A stretch of 64,000 nucleotides of DNA from Actinoplanes octamycinicus. Its GTDB lineage: Bacteria > Actinomycetota > Actinomycetes > Mycobacteriales > Micromonosporaceae. Under the pieces are notes generated by a model. It saw only the letters and a program-made list of their open reading frames with translations, searched no databases and was not told the origin of the DNA. The translations under genes were made by a program, and so were the position numbers. The stretch is from NCBI RefSeq assembly GCF_014205225.1, contig NZ_JACHNB010000001.1, positions 6,801,501-6,865,500 on the forward strand, written 5' to 3'. This document shows positions 1 through 9,872 of the stretch, piece after piece; the stretch's first letter is position 1; the number at the start of each line of letters is the position of its first letter.

Positions 1-1
1 G

Positions 2-370
2 GACGCCGCCCGCGGCGCCGGGCCGATCGCCGCGGTCGTGATCGCCTGCGCCGACCCGCGGGCCATGGCGCGGTTCTGGGGCGAGGCGATGGGCTGGACC
101 CCGCACGAGATCACCGCCGATCACGCACGGTTGCGCTCGGCCAGCGGTTCCGGACCGTTCCTGGAGTTTCGCCGTACCAGCGCGCTGGACGAGATCCGGC
201 ATCGCCTGCACCTGGACGTGGTGCCCTACCGCGGCTCCGACCAGGTGACCGAGGTGGCCCGGCTGCGCGACCTCGGCGCGACACCGGCCGACGTCGGGCA
301 GGGCGACGTGTCGTGGGTCGTGCTCGCCGACCCGGAAGGCAACGAGTTCTGCGTGCTCGCCCCCGCCTGA
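2..370 (+). CDS. VOC (glyoxalase-like) family protein, 5' truncated by window edge
   Basis: The frame is open to the left edge and the first in-frame GTG (38) falls inside a beta strand (AAVVIACADPRAMARFW), so the real start lies outside the window and this is the C-terminal half, probably of a two-module protein. The visible part has the typical VOC pattern: an entry strand, an amphipathic helix (DPRAMARFWGEAMGW), an FLEF strand, RHRLHLDVV with a candidate metal-ligand His, and the closing strand DPEGNEFCVLAP. VOC proteins bind a metal and act as lyases, dioxygenases or antibiotic-binding proteins; the substrate cannot be read from this fragment. Confidence 0.8.
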   Translation, partial: DAARGAGPIAAVVIACADPRAMARFWGEAMGWTPHEITADHARLRSASGSGPFLEFRRTSALDEIRHRLHLDVVPYRGSDQVTEVARLRDLGATPADVGQGDVSWVVLADPEGNEFCVLAPA

Positions 371-468
371 CCCCGGCGCGCCGGACCCTGAGCTTGAGGT
401 GACGACGGCCGTGGGGGACGGCGTTGGCCGGGCGCTGACGCCGCACCGCCCGGCCGGACACCGCGCCG

Positions 469-2071
<1,603 letters not shown>

Positions 2072-2098
2072 GGGTCTCACCTCCTCAAGCAACGTCAC

Positions 2099-2122
2099 GG
2101 GCCCTTGCAAGCTACAAGCCGC
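2099..2122 (-). promoter_or_regulatory. Possible rifamycin-associated element (RAE)-like inverted repeat
   Basis: On the minus strand this reads GCGGCTTG, a 7-nt centre, then GCAAGGGCCC. Both outer halves resemble the RAE inverted repeat described upstream of rifamycin-inactivation genes (GGGGCTTG..CAAGGCCC from memory), but the centre is longer than in the described 19-bp element. Its place upstream of a Rox-like monooxygenase makes the resemblance worth recording; the match is imperfect. Confidence 0.3.
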
Positions 2123-2153
2123 GCGCTCACCCGTCCACCCCTCCCCCACCCCT

Positions 2154-2191
2154 GGATTACTGGATTGCTATTACCGGTAATCCAGTAATCC
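2154..2191. promoter_or_regulatory. 13-bp perfect inverted repeat, operator-like
   Basis: Arms GGATTACTGGATT (2154-2166) and AATCCAGTAATCC (2179-2191) are perfect reverse complements around a 12-nt spacer. The inner side holds a second 12-bp palindrome, ATTACCGGTAAT (2170-2181). It is AT-rich against a GC-rich background and lies between the divergent monooxygenase and NUDIX genes, as expected for a repressor site. No regulator gene is adjacent. Confidence 0.55.
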
Positions 2192-2250
2192 GGAAGGACG
2201 CCAGAAACGGACAAATCTCCACTACACCATAGTGACAGTTCTGTTGTTAC

Positions 2251-2282
2251 CGGCAGCCGATATATATCGGCAGCCGATGTAT
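2251..2282. promoter_or_regulatory. PadR-like operator repeats (GCCGATATATATCGGC)
   Basis: A perfect 16-bp palindrome GCCGATATATATCGGC (2256-2271) lies within two direct copies of CGGCAGCCGATRTAT spaced 17 bp apart (2251-2265, 2268-2282). TATCG/CGATA dyads of this type are typical of PadR-family operators in actinomycetes (family knowledge). No PadR gene is present in the window, so the cognate regulator is either distant or lost. The stretch 2283-2536 shows nothing else convincing. Confidence 0.45.
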
Positions 2283-2536
2283 TGGGCAGTCAAGACGCGG
2301 GAGGGTCGCACTCCAGGTGCCGCGCGGTGGGCACGCAGAGACCCGGGCGTCATCGCCGGGAGGGTCGCGATGGCTGCTGCATCGGTGCCGCTCCTCGGCG
2401 GCCGACCCGACCGCACGGTCGCGGATCACGGTCTCGGCTACAACGCCGGCTCCTGCGTGCCGGTCACAGGTGGCAGCCTGACACGAGACGAGGGTGCGCG
2501 CGGGCATCCGATCACCGTGGGCGGGGAGGCGGCGAC

Positions 2537-3067
2537 GTGGAGGCGAACGACATCGACTGGAGCGGGCCGCAGGGTTCGTTCAAGCTGCGGGCGGCGGGGG
2601 TCGTCTCGGACGGGGAGCGGGTTCTGGTGTGTGCGGTGGACGGGATCGACGGGTGGTTTCTGCCGGGTGGGCGGGTGCGGTTCGGGGAGGACTCGGCGGC
2701 GGGGCTGCGCCGGGAGCTGTGGGAGGAGCTGGGGGTGCGGGTCAGCGTGGACGGTGGGCCGCTGCTGGTCGCCGAAGGGATCCGAGACGCGGGCGGGGTG
2801 ATCCACCAGGAGGTGTGCTTCTACTATCCGGTTGCCTGGCCGGAGCGGGTGCCGCCGGAGCCGGTGACCGGCCGGGACGGCAACCGGTTCCGCTGGGTGC
2901 GCTTCGACGACCTGGCCGGGCTGCCGTTTCTGCCGCCGGAGATCCTCGGTGTGCTGACCGGCCGCGTCGGCGGGTTGCGGCACGTCTGCTTCGACCGCCG
3001 GGCACCACGGCCCGCCGAGCGGGGCAAAAGTCCGGATCATGGCGGGATGACCGGGCGGCGGGCCTAG
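2537..3067 (+). CDS. NUDIX hydrolase
   Basis: 176 aa, from a GTG with GGGGAGG 7 nt upstream; the frame is open further upstream but that part is not coding-like. The full NUDIX box G-x5-E-x7-REL-x-EE-x-GV is present at residues 45-67 (GRVRFGED..RRELWEELGV), with Arg59-Glu60 and Glu63/Glu64 as Mg-binding residues. The family hydrolyses nucleoside diphosphates linked to another moiety; the substrate is not predictable here. The C-terminal tail past residue 150 is Arg/Pro-rich and may be unstructured. It stands alone between the divergent regulatory region and a secreted beta-propeller gene. Confidence 0.88.
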   Translation: MEANDIDWSGPQGSFKLRAAGVVSDGERVLVCAVDGIDGWFLPGGRVRFGEDSAAGLRRELWEELGVRVSVDGGPLLVAEGIRDAGGVIHQEVCFYYPVAWPERVPPEPVTGRDGNRFRWVRFDDLAGLPFLPPEILGVLTGRVGGLRHVCFDRRAPRPAERGKSPDHGGMTGRRA

Positions 3068-3113
3068 ATTGAGGGCGTTCCGCACCCCGTGAAGGCTCCC
3101 GTGGAGGCGCACG

Positions 3114-4274
3114 TTGCCCGCTGCACGCCGTACGAAAACCGCTCTGCTGTCGTTGCTCCTCGCGGCCGGGGCGCCCGTGCCGCCGGTCTGGGACCATCCC
3201 GGCTTCGACGCCGCGGACAGCTATGCCAATCCGCACGAGTCGGGTGTGGTCGCGAGCAGCGTCGGCCGGCTCACCCGGCAGTGGAGGGTGACGCTGCGCG
3301 ACGCCGAGGAGAGCTGTGCCCGGCCGGGTCCGCCGGTGCTGGCGCAGGGCCGGCTGTTCGTCCACGACCGGCGTGGTCTCGCCGCCCACGCGACCCGCGA
3401 CGGCGCGCGGGTCTGGAGTCACGACTGGCTGGATCCGGGGGACGCGTCGTCGTCGCAGCTGGCCTTGGACGGCGGGGTGCTGGTCGCGGCGACCAGCACC
3501 TGCCGGTCGCCGAGCGACATCACCGGGCAGGTCACCGTGCTGGACGCGGCGACCGGGCGGGTGCGCTGGCAGGAGCAGTTGAGCATGCCGGCCGACTACC
3601 TGGTAGTGGACCGCGGGGTCGTGGTGGTCTCCGGCAGTTCCGGAATGTACGACGACGCGGCGACCGTCGCCTACGCGGCGTCGACCGGGACCGTGCTGTG
3701 GAAACGGCCGCACCACCTGGCCACGAACGTCTCCGCCGGTGGGCTGGTGCTGCTGCGCCGGGTGCCGGGCGAGGACGAGGAGCCGGTCCCGCCCGCCGAG
3801 ACCTCGGCCGTGGCGATCGGCAGCGGGGCGGCTCGGTGGACCCGCCCGGGTGATCGGTATGCGCAGGCGGCCGGCCCGGATCGGATCTACGTCACCGACG
3901 GCGCCGGCGGGCTGGCCGCGCTGCGGGCCGCGGACGGCAGTGTGGTGTGGCGCAGGCCGATCGAGGCGGACGAGTACGTGCGGTCCGGCCGGGCCATCGA
4001 CCTGCTCGCCGTCGACCCGACCCGGATCTACCGCGCCTACGCGGGTGCGGTCGAGGCGCTCGACGCGGCGACCGGCCGGCAGCTCTGGCGCACCGCGAAG
4101 ACCGGCCAGGCCCGGCAGCCGGTGGTGGCCGGCGATCTGGTCTACACCGGTGGCCCGGTGCTGCGGGCCGGTGACGGGAAACCGGCGAGGGCTTCGGTTG
4201 TCGGGGATGTGGTGGTCGCCGGGGGCCGCGTCTACCAGGTGGACGGGTGGGCCCTGGCCGCGCTGGTGCCGTAG
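3114..4274 (+). CDS. PQQ-like beta-propeller repeat protein, probably exported
   Basis: 386 aa. A TTG start at 3114 with GGAGG six bases upstream is the only start that keeps the basic-hydrophobic N-terminus (PAARRTKTALLSLLLAAGAP), a likely signal peptide or signal anchor without a lipobox Cys. Repeated motifs of the form LDAATGRVRWQ, AASTGTVLWK, LRAADGSVVWRR and LDAATGRQLWR are the Trp-containing blades of a PQQ/BamB-type propeller, about six to seven of them. No PQQ-dehydrogenase active-site residues are evident, so a structural or binding role outside the membrane is more likely than redox catalysis. Partner unknown. Confidence 0.75.
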   Translation: MPAARRTKTALLSLLLAAGAPVPPVWDHPGFDAADSYANPHESGVVASSVGRLTRQWRVTLRDAEESCARPGPPVLAQGRLFVHDRRGLAAHATRDGARVWSHDWLDPGDASSSQLALDGGVLVAATSTCRSPSDITGQVTVLDAATGRVRWQEQLSMPADYLVVDRGVVVVSGSSGMYDDAATVAYAASTGTVLWKRPHHLATNVSAGGLVLLRRVPGEDEEPVPPAETSAVAIGSGAARWTRPGDRYAQAAGPDRIYVTDGAGGLAALRAADGSVVWRRPIEADEYVRSGRAIDLLAVDPTRIYRAYAGAVEALDAATGRQLWRTAKTGQARQPVVAGDLVYTGGPVLRAGDGKPARASVVGDVVVAGGRVYQVDGWALAALVP

Positions 4275-4296
4275 CCGCGGCCGGCAGCCGACCCGG

Positions 4297-4830
4297 TCAG
4301 ATCCCGGTCAGCACCCGCTGTGCCTCGTCCGCGACGTCCGGCGAGGTGACCAGGGCCCACCGGTCGAACAGGTCGTGGAAGTACGCCCCGTGCTCGGCCA
4401 GCAGCGCCGGATTGTGCTCGATCACGTCGAGTTCGTTGACCACGCACAGGTCGACGAACGGCATCAGCCGCGCCCCGTCGAGCCGCACCGCCTGGCCGGT
4501 GAACCGGTCGTGCACGGTGGCGGTCTCGGCCAGCACCGGCCAGGTCTTGTCCCGGTCGCAGGCTCCGTACAGGTAGACCAGGTCCTCGGCGGGTGCCCCG
4601 ATCACCGCGCGCAGCCGGTCGCGCGCCGAGGGGTCCAGCAGCGGCCGGGGGAACCCGTCGGTGCCGTAGGTCGCGTGGGTCAGCCCGGCCAGCTGCAGGT
4701 CCCGGCCGGCGCCCAGCTCGGCGAGCCGGTCGGCGACCCGGCACAGGTGCGCGTACAGGGTGCCGCCGGGATGCTCGATCGTCTCGGCGCCGTTCTCGCG
4801 CAGGAACGCCTTCGCGCTGTCGAAGCTCAT
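4297..4830 (-). CDS. DUF6817 domain protein (HD-like fold)
   Basis: 177 aa from ATG 4830 (the open frame continues upstream but loses coding character). It carries the DUF6817 signature GGTLYAHLCRVADRLAELG followed by LAGLTHATYGTDGF, with an invariant His in each segment resembling a degenerate HD metal site, then LVYLYGACDR. The family occurs in bacteria and eukaryotes and its activity is not established to my knowledge. Convergent with the upstream propeller gene (22 nt between stops); 85 nt from the divergent methyltransferase, with which it may share a promoter region. Confidence 0.7.
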   Translation of the reverse strand: MSFDSAKAFLRENGAETIEHPGGTLYAHLCRVADRLAELGAGRDLQLAGLTHATYGTDGFPRPLLDPSARDRLRAVIGAPAEDLVYLYGACDRDKTWPVLAETATVHDRFTGQAVRLDGARLMPFVDLCVVNELDVIEHNPALLAEHGAYFHDLFDRWALVTSPDVADEAQRVLTGI

Positions 4831-4915
4831 AGATGCACGGTAGGCGGGTTCCGCCCCGGTTTCGAGGTGAGCTTCACCCTTGCGGGGCGGGCCCGGCGGC
4901 GGGTTGGCTCGGCGG

Positions 4916-5650
4916 ATGGGACTCATCGCGTACGACGACACCGACGCCGCCGCTTTCCAGGCCACCCGGCACCTGCCCGGCGACGGGCTGGCCCCGTGGC
5001 GGGAGGCGATCACCCGGTACGTGACCCCGCGGCCCGGCCTGCGGATCCTCGACCTGGGGTGCGGCACCGGCAGCTGGACGCGCGCGTTCCGGGCGTGGTG
5101 GCCCGGCGTCGAGGTGCTGCCGGTCGACCCGTCCCCGGCGATGCGCGAGCGGGCCCTGGTCGCGCCGGTGCTGGCCGGCGACGACACGCACATCCCGGCC
5201 GCCGACGCGAGCCTGGACGTGGTGTGGGTGTCCACCGTGATCCATCACGTGCCGGACCTGGGCGCGGCGGCCCGGGAGATCCGCCGGGTGCTCGCGCCGG
5301 GCGGGACGGTGCTGATCCGCTCGGCGTTCCCGGGCCGGCACGACGGGTTGACGCTGTGCCGCTACTGGCCGGAGACGATCACCGTGCTCGACCGGCGGTA
5401 TCCGGGGGTCGCGGCGATCGAGGCGGCGTTCGGCACCGCCGGGTTCGCCCCGGTGGCCCTGGAGCCGGTCACCCAGGTGTCCGCGCCGTCGCTGGCCGTG
5501 GCCGCCGCCGAGCTGCGGCGCGAGGCGCACACGCTGCTGCAGCTGATCAGCGACACCGCGTACCGGCAGGGTCTGGCGCGGCTGCGGGCCGCGGCCGCGA
5601 CCGTGACCGGCCCGCAGACCGACACCCTGGACCTGCTGGTCCTGCGGTGA
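4916..5650 (+). CDS. Class I SAM-dependent methyltransferase
   Basis: 244 aa from ATG 4916. Motif I is RILDLGCGTG (residues 43-52), with the acidic end of strand 2 at VLPVDPS. Motif III/post-motif is DVVWVSTVIHHVPD and AAREIRRVLAPGGTVLIRS, all in the order of the ubiquinone/menaquinone (UbiE/COQ5-like) small-molecule methyltransferase family. The C-terminal part (after residue 165) is an alpha-helical lid. The substrate is not identifiable. Next gene starts 34 nt downstream on the same strand. Confidence 0.85.
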   Translation: MGLIAYDDTDAAAFQATRHLPGDGLAPWREAITRYVTPRPGLRILDLGCGTGSWTRAFRAWWPGVEVLPVDPSPAMRERALVAPVLAGDDTHIPAADASLDVVWVSTVIHHVPDLGAAAREIRRVLAPGGTVLIRSAFPGRHDGLTLCRYWPETITVLDRRYPGVAAIEAAFGTAGFAPVALEPVTQVSAPSLAVAAAELRREAHTLLQLISDTAYRQGLARLRAAAATVTGPQTDTLDLLVLR

Positions 5651-5683
5651 CCGGGCCGATCGGCCTGACCTTTATCGTGAGGC

Positions 5684-6709
5684 GTGCTCGAAGCTCGTCT
5701 CGTCGCCACGGCGCCCGCGCCGCTGGACCCGGTCCGCGCTGACCCGCCCGTGGTGACCGGGTCGCTGCTGATCCAGCGCGGCGACACCGAGCTGGCGGCG
5801 GCGGACCTGGCCGGGCGGTGGCCGCCGCGGCAGTTCCCGGCGCCGTGGCCGCGGTTGTTCGGCACGGTCGCCGTGTCACCCGCCGGTGACCTGGCGGTGT
5901 TCGCCGGGGTGCACGCGCTGCGGGCGGTCGACGCGGGCGGCGGGCTGCGCTGGGAGCTGCGGCACGGCTGCTGGTCGGCGGCGGCCTGCGACCTCGCGCA
6001 CGTCTCGTTCGCCGAGTACGCCGGCGACACCGGTCACGTCTACGCCGGCCGCGGGTCGGTGGCGTTCTCCCCGGACGGCCGCCGGCTGTGGGCACACGTG
6101 CGGTCCGGCGCGCACGACGAGCAGTGGCTGGTCGTCGACCCGGCTGACGGCACGGTGCTGGCCCGGGCGGCGACCGGCACGGCCGGGTCCGCGTCGGCGC
6201 CCGTCCCGCACCCGGACCCGGCGTTCATGGGGTTGACCGTCGACGAGGAGCCGCCGTCGCTGTGGGGGCACGTCGACGGCGGCGAGCTGCGCGTGCGCCG
6301 CTTCGACGCCGGGGTGCTGCTGGCGGCGACCCCGTCCGGCGCGCACCTGCTGGCCACCGATGCCGGGCAGGGCACCCTGACGCTGCACCGAGCCGCCGAC
6401 GGGCTGCCGGTGGGCAGGCTGCGCGCGGACGCCGCGGTGCCGGCGCTGCCCGGCGAGGACCAGGTGTGCTGGGACGTCGAGGCGGCGGCGCCGTGGGACG
6501 ACGCGGCGGTGGCCGGCACCGAGGATTTCACCGGCCCGGTCCGGCACTGGCTGGTGGCGCTGCCGGCGATGACCGTGCGCGGCCGGATCGATTATCCGTT
6601 TCCGGTTGCCGGCCCGGCCCGGCCGGCGACCCCGGGCCGCTGGTGGACTCTCGCCCCGGACGGCGCGGCCGTGCACGTGTGGACCCTGGACCGCGGACCT
6701 GACGTCTGA
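5684..6709 (+). CDS. Cytosolic WD40/beta-propeller-like protein
   Basis: 341 aa from GTG 5684. No signal peptide. Short strand-turn repeats such as VAVSPAGDLAVFAG, GSVAFSPDGRRLWAH and TLAPDGAAVHVWTL are WD40-like blades (SPDG turns, terminal VW). The central region is irregular, so the blade count cannot be fixed by eye. Function unknown; propellers of this kind usually act as interaction scaffolds. It is followed 48 nt later by a small membrane protein in the same direction. Confidence 0.65.
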   Translation: MLEARLVATAPAPLDPVRADPPVVTGSLLIQRGDTELAAADLAGRWPPRQFPAPWPRLFGTVAVSPAGDLAVFAGVHALRAVDAGGGLRWELRHGCWSAAACDLAHVSFAEYAGDTGHVYAGRGSVAFSPDGRRLWAHVRSGAHDEQWLVVDPADGTVLARAATGTAGSASAPVPHPDPAFMGLTVDEEPPSLWGHVDGGELRVRRFDAGVLLAATPSGAHLLATDAGQGTLTLHRAADGLPVGRLRADAAVPALPGEDQVCWDVEAAAPWDDAAVAGTEDFTGPVRHWLVALPAMTVRGRIDYPFPVAGPARPATPGRWWTLAPDGAAVHVWTLDRGPDV

Positions 6710-6757
6710 GAGGCCTGTCTCGTCGGGTGGGTGACCGACGTCGACCAGGGAGGCCCC

Positions 6758-7105
6758 GTGTCCGCCGCTTATCTCACGCTCACCGTCGTCACCGCCGTGC
6801 TGACCGCGAGCGCTGCCGTCACCTACCTGATCGGCCACGAGTATCCGAAGGCGCAGCTGCGGATGAAACGCCTGCCGATGTGGTGGATGGGGATGCTGGG
6901 CGCGATCCTGGCCGCCGGCGCCCTCGGGCTGCTCGCCGGTTTCGCCGTGCCGCCGCTGGGCACGGTGGCCGCGGCCGGCCTGGTCGTCTACTTCGTCGGC
7001 GCGCTGATCGCCCACCTGCGGGTCGGCTCCCGTAACCTGCTCGGCTGGGCGATCTTCTTCAGCACGACGGTCGCCAACCTCGCCGTCAACCTGCTGCACT
7101 ACTGA
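6758..7105 (+). CDS. DoxX-like small membrane protein
   Basis: 115 aa from GTG 6758, chosen because AGGGAGG ends 4 nt upstream; an in-frame GTG at 6731 lacks a ribosome site. Four predicted membrane segments with the DoxX-like pattern: an N-terminal helix, then GHEYPKAQLRMKRLPMWWMGMLGAILAAGALGLL, where a charged loop precedes helix 2, and LIAHLRVGSRNLLGWAIFF before the last helix. Members are small inner membrane proteins of poorly known role, sometimes linked to redox stress. No obvious partner here. Confidence 0.7.
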   Translation: MSAAYLTLTVVTAVLTASAAVTYLIGHEYPKAQLRMKRLPMWWMGMLGAILAAGALGLLAGFAVPPLGTVAAAGLVVYFVGALIAHLRVGSRNLLGWAIFFSTTVANLAVNLLHY

Positions 7106-7317
7106 CCGGTCCCGGTCCGCTGCCGCCCGCGGTCACCCCCTTTTTTTCCGGTACGACCGGAGTCGCGTGCCGGTCGGCACGCGAGGCCCGGCCCCGGCCC
7201 GACCGCTGCGCGGGTCGTGCGGGTCCGCTGTGCGCTGACAAGGCGGTGCTGATCCTGGCCATCGGCGGGCCCCGGTCGCGGCCGAATTTTCGTCGGCGTC
7301 GGGGGGCTCTGGGTTGC
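7106..7317. other. Intergenic stretch without a supported gene
   Basis: Contains a T-run (CCCCCTTTTTTTCC near 7136) just after the DoxX-like stop, which may help transcript termination, but no strong stem precedes it. No reading frame has coding character. It leads into the relic junction at 7318. Confidence 0.4.
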
Positions 7318-7388
7318 GCGGCCGGCCAGGATCTCACCGCGGACTCGCCGCTGGTACAGGCTGTTGCGGTGCACGCCGAGGTGGCTGA
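7318..7388. pseudogene. Junction of two gene relics: monooxygenase 5' end and TetR helix-turn-helix
   Basis: Positions 7318-7344 match, base for base over 27 nt, the minus-strand start of the monooxygenase gene (1912-1938), encoding AAGQDLTAD on the plus strand here. Six bases later, 7351-7388 read on the minus strand match 36 of 38 bases of the TetR gene's HTH coding region (10031-10068, encoding SHLGVHRNSLYQ). The pieces face each other and neither continues as a gene. They look like scars of recombination involving paralogous genes. Confidence 0.65.
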
Positions 7389-7500
7389 ATGACCTGGCTG
7401 CCCGGGCCCGGCGTGCACGGGATGACCTCCGTCGCGTTCGGCCCGCGCGGACGAGCGGCCTGTGCCGCGGCGGAACGTGCGGGCGTCGCGCCGGGTCGTG

Positions 7501-8031
7501 CTAGAGGTCCCACTGCGCGGGCGACCGGTCGAAGTTCGTGCCGAGCGTGATCCGCAGCCGGGCCGGGCGGAAATCCGGCGGGAGGGTGAAGAGCACGGCC
7601 TGAGCGCTCTGCCGGCCCGGCGACAGGTAGCCGTTCGACGGGAACTGCCAGCTCGGGTCGACGGGGTCGCCGCTGACGCTGGTCAGGGTCATGTCGGGTG
7701 GCGGGTCGGCCCGGTGCGTGGCTCCGGTCGCGTCCTGCACCCAGGCGTCGTCCAGCGAGACGTCGATCGGCGTCGTCCCGAGGTTGCGGACCCGGATCGC
7801 GAACGCGTTGATCACCCGGTCCTGCCCCTGGCCGGGCGTGCGGTAGTGGCCCTGCAGTTCGACCCCGGCCCGGGAGCCGTTCGCCCCGGCCAGGATCAGG
7901 GCCAGATGCGCGGTGCCGGCGCGGCCCGCCGGGCGGGCGGCGACGGCGGTGACCGCCAGCAGGACGATGCCGGTCACGGCGAGCAGGATCGCCCGGCCGC
8001 GGCGGCGGGGCGGCACGTGCGGGGTCGTCAC
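7501..8031 (-). CDS. Membrane-anchored DUF4352-like extracellular domain protein
   Basis: 176 aa from GTG 8031. The frame stays open for 91 more codons upstream, but those codons run through the hairpin repeats and are not coding-like. A basic N-terminus (PPRRRGR) precedes one membrane helix (AILLAVTGIVLLAVTAVAA). The exported part has a telokin-like/DUF4352 layout: INAFAIRVRNLGTTPIDVSLDDAWVQDATG and PSWQFPSNGYLSPGRQSAQAVLFTLP. Such domains are common in actinomycete lipoproteins and surface proteins of unknown function. No Shine-Dalgarno is evident. Confidence 0.65.
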   Translation of the reverse strand: MTTPHVPPRRRGRAILLAVTGIVLLAVTAVAARPAGRAGTAHLALILAGANGSRAGVELQGHYRTPGQGQDRVINAFAIRVRNLGTTPIDVSLDDAWVQDATGATHRADPPPDMTLTSVSGDPVDPSWQFPSNGYLSPGRQSAQAVLFTLPPDFRPARLRITLGTNFDRSPAQWDL

Positions 8032-8150
8032 GGCCGGATGTATCGGCGGCCGGCCGGCGCAGTTGAGGCAGCCGGGTGCTCCGGCTGGACCCGCAGGTGG
8101 TGGCCCGCGCAGCTTCCGCTCCCGGTGGCGGCCGCCGCAACCGGCCGGCC

Positions 8151-8203
8151 GGCTGGGCTTCACGGGTGCTTCGGGACGGTCGAGGCACCCGTGGGACCCA
8201 GCC
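8151..8203. repeat. 53-nt hairpin repeat, copy A
   Basis: Left arm begins GGCTGG at 8151, right arm ends CCAGCC at 8203, 9-nt loop at 8173-8181. The inner stem is the shared CGGGTG/CACCCG block. Outer positions 8-10 are imperfect (one mismatch plus G-T wobbles). One of seven copies in the window. Confidence 0.85.
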
Positions 8204-8258
8204 CGGGAGCGCGCGAGCCGTGGCCGCTCCCGGTGGCGGCCGCCGCGAACGGCCGGTC

Positions 8259-8311
8259 GGCTGGGTTCCGCGGGTGCTTCGGGATGGTCGAGGCACCCGT
8301 GCAACCCAGCC
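8259..8311. repeat. 53-nt hairpin repeat, copy B
   Basis: Same architecture as copy A, 108 bp downstream of it, with an arm sequence (GTTCCG at stem positions 7-12) that changes together with the opposite arm except at position 10. Flanks of A and B also share about 50 bp of similarity, so the pair arose by local duplication. The rest of 8032-8448 holds no supported gene. Confidence 0.85.
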
Positions 8312-8448
8312 CGGGAGCGCGCGAGGCGTGGCCGCGGCGGTGCTCGGCTGCGGCAGGTCGGGGCGCTCGTCCTCGACGAGGGCGGGTGGACGCGCGGCGA
8401 CAGCGCGGGCGCGCGGTGGGCGTACGGAAATCGGATTTTGAAAGGTTG

Positions 8449-9837
8449 TCAGGTGCGGTTGAGGTTGGAGTGTTTGCGGCTGTAGGTGAAGTAGACGATC
8501 AGGCCGATCAGGAACCAGACGGCGAAGCGCAGCCAGGTGACCGGGTCCAGGAAGGTGATCAGCCAGAGGGAGAAGACGACGCCGAGGACCGGGATGACCG
8601 GCATCCACGGCAGGCGGAAGGTGCGTGGCAGGTCGGGGCGGCGGTAGCGCAGCACGATGACGGCGATGCAGACGACGACGAAGGCGAGCAGGATGCCGAT
8701 GTTGGTCAGTTCGGCGGCTTCGCGGATCGGCAGGAAGCCGGCGATGGCGGCGGACGCGATCCCGGCGATCCAGGTGACCCGGGTGGGGACGCGGCGCACC
8801 GGGTGGGTGTGGGCGAACCAGGACGGCAGCAGGCCGTCGCGGCTCATCGCGTACCAGACGCGGGTGACGCCGAGCATGAAGGTGAACATGACGGTGAGGA
8901 TGCCGATGATGGCGCCGACCGCGATGACGTCGGCCAGGCCGGTGAGCCCGACCGCGGCGAAGGCGCTGGAGAAGCCGCTCTCCGGGTCGATGTCGCGGTA
9001 GTCCTGCATGCCGGTGAGCACCAGGGTGGCCAGTACGTACAGCACCATCGAGATGATCAGTGAGTAGATGATCGCCTTGGGCAGGTGGCGGCGGGCGTCG
9101 GCGGACTCCTCGGCGGCCGTGGACATCGCGTCGTAGCCGAAGACGGCGAAGAAGACGGTGGCGGCGCCGGTGATCGCGCCGCCGACGCCGAACGGGAAGA
9201 ACGGCGTGTAGTTGTCGGTGTTGATGTGGAACCAGCCGACCACCACGATGATCAGCACGATCACGACTTTGAGGCCGACGACGGCGGTCTCGGCGCGGGC
9301 GGCGGCGCGGATGCCGAGGTTGAGCAGGCCGGCGATGAGCAGGCACAGGATCAGGGCGAACAGGTCGACGACGTGGCCGTCGCCGCTGCCGGGGGCGCCG
9401 AGCATCCAGGCGGGCAGGTCGGCGCCGAGCTCGCCGACCAGGAAGCCGAAGTAGCCGGAGATGCCGATCGCGACGACCGAGACGATCGCGGTGTATTCCA
9501 GCAGCAGGTCCCAGCCGATGAACCAGCCGGCGATCTCGCCGAGCACGGCGTAGCCGTAGGTGTAGGCGGAGCCGGCTTTCGGGATCATGCCGGCGAACTC
9601 GGCGTAGGACAGGGCGGCGGCCGCGGAGGCGACGCCGGCGATCAGGAACGAGAGCAGCACGGCGGGGCCGGCGGTCTCGTGGGCGACCGCGCCGGCCAGG
9701 GCGAAGATGCCGGCGCCGATGATGCCGCCGACGCCGATGGCGGTCAGCTGCCACAGCCCGAGGGTGCGGGCGAGGCCGGTGTCGCGGTCGTCGGTGATGT
9801 CCTCGACCGGTTTCCTGCGGAAGATCTCCGAGCGCAT
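8449..9837 (-). CDS. APC superfamily cationic amino acid (CAT-type) permease
   Basis: 462 aa, ATG 9837 with AGGGAGG 6 nt upstream. Twelve hydrophobic segments. The first helix carries the APC unwound motif GVGGIIGAGIFALAG, and helix 3 the pattern SYAEFAGMIPKAGSAYTY typical of the CAT/YfnA branch. The C-terminus PWMPVIPVLGVVFSLWLITFLDPVTWLRFAVWFLIGLIVYF is also of the CAT type. It would import basic or broad-range amino acids by proton symport; specificity is inferred from the family. Divergent from a TetR gene across a strong operator, so it is very likely that regulator's target. Confidence 0.88.
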   Translation of the reverse strand: MRSEIFRRKPVEDITDDRDTGLARTLGLWQLTAIGVGGIIGAGIFALAGAVAHETAGPAVLLSFLIAGVASAAAALSYAEFAGMIPKAGSAYTYGYAVLGEIAGWFIGWDLLLEYTAIVSVVAIGISGYFGFLVGELGADLPAWMLGAPGSGDGHVVDLFALILCLLIAGLLNLGIRAAARAETAVVGLKVVIVLIIVVVGWFHINTDNYTPFFPFGVGGAITGAATVFFAVFGYDAMSTAAEESADARRHLPKAIIYSLIISMVLYVLATLVLTGMQDYRDIDPESGFSSAFAAVGLTGLADVIAVGAIIGILTVMFTFMLGVTRVWYAMSRDGLLPSWFAHTHPVRRVPTRVTWIAGIASAAIAGFLPIREAAELTNIGILLAFVVVCIAVIVLRYRRPDLPRTFRLPWMPVIPVLGVVFSLWLITFLDPVTWLRFAVWFLIGLIVYFTYSRKHSNLNRT

Positions 9838-9872
9838 GGCACCTCCCTGTCGTATCTATGACCTTAGATGGA

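Noticed and set aside
3739..5742. A 667-codon plus-strand frame
   Set aside because: Shadow across the PQQ-like, DUF6817 and methyltransferase genes; no recognisable protein features.
8151..8203. 53-nt hairpins as simple rho-independent terminators
   Set aside because: No U-tracts follow, copies come in twos and threes, and they lie on the 5' side of the next gene as often as after a gene.
7334..9754. An 806-codon minus-strand frame
   Set aside because: Shadow of the APC permease and DUF4352 genes; composition is Arg/Pro/Gly-rich with no domain.
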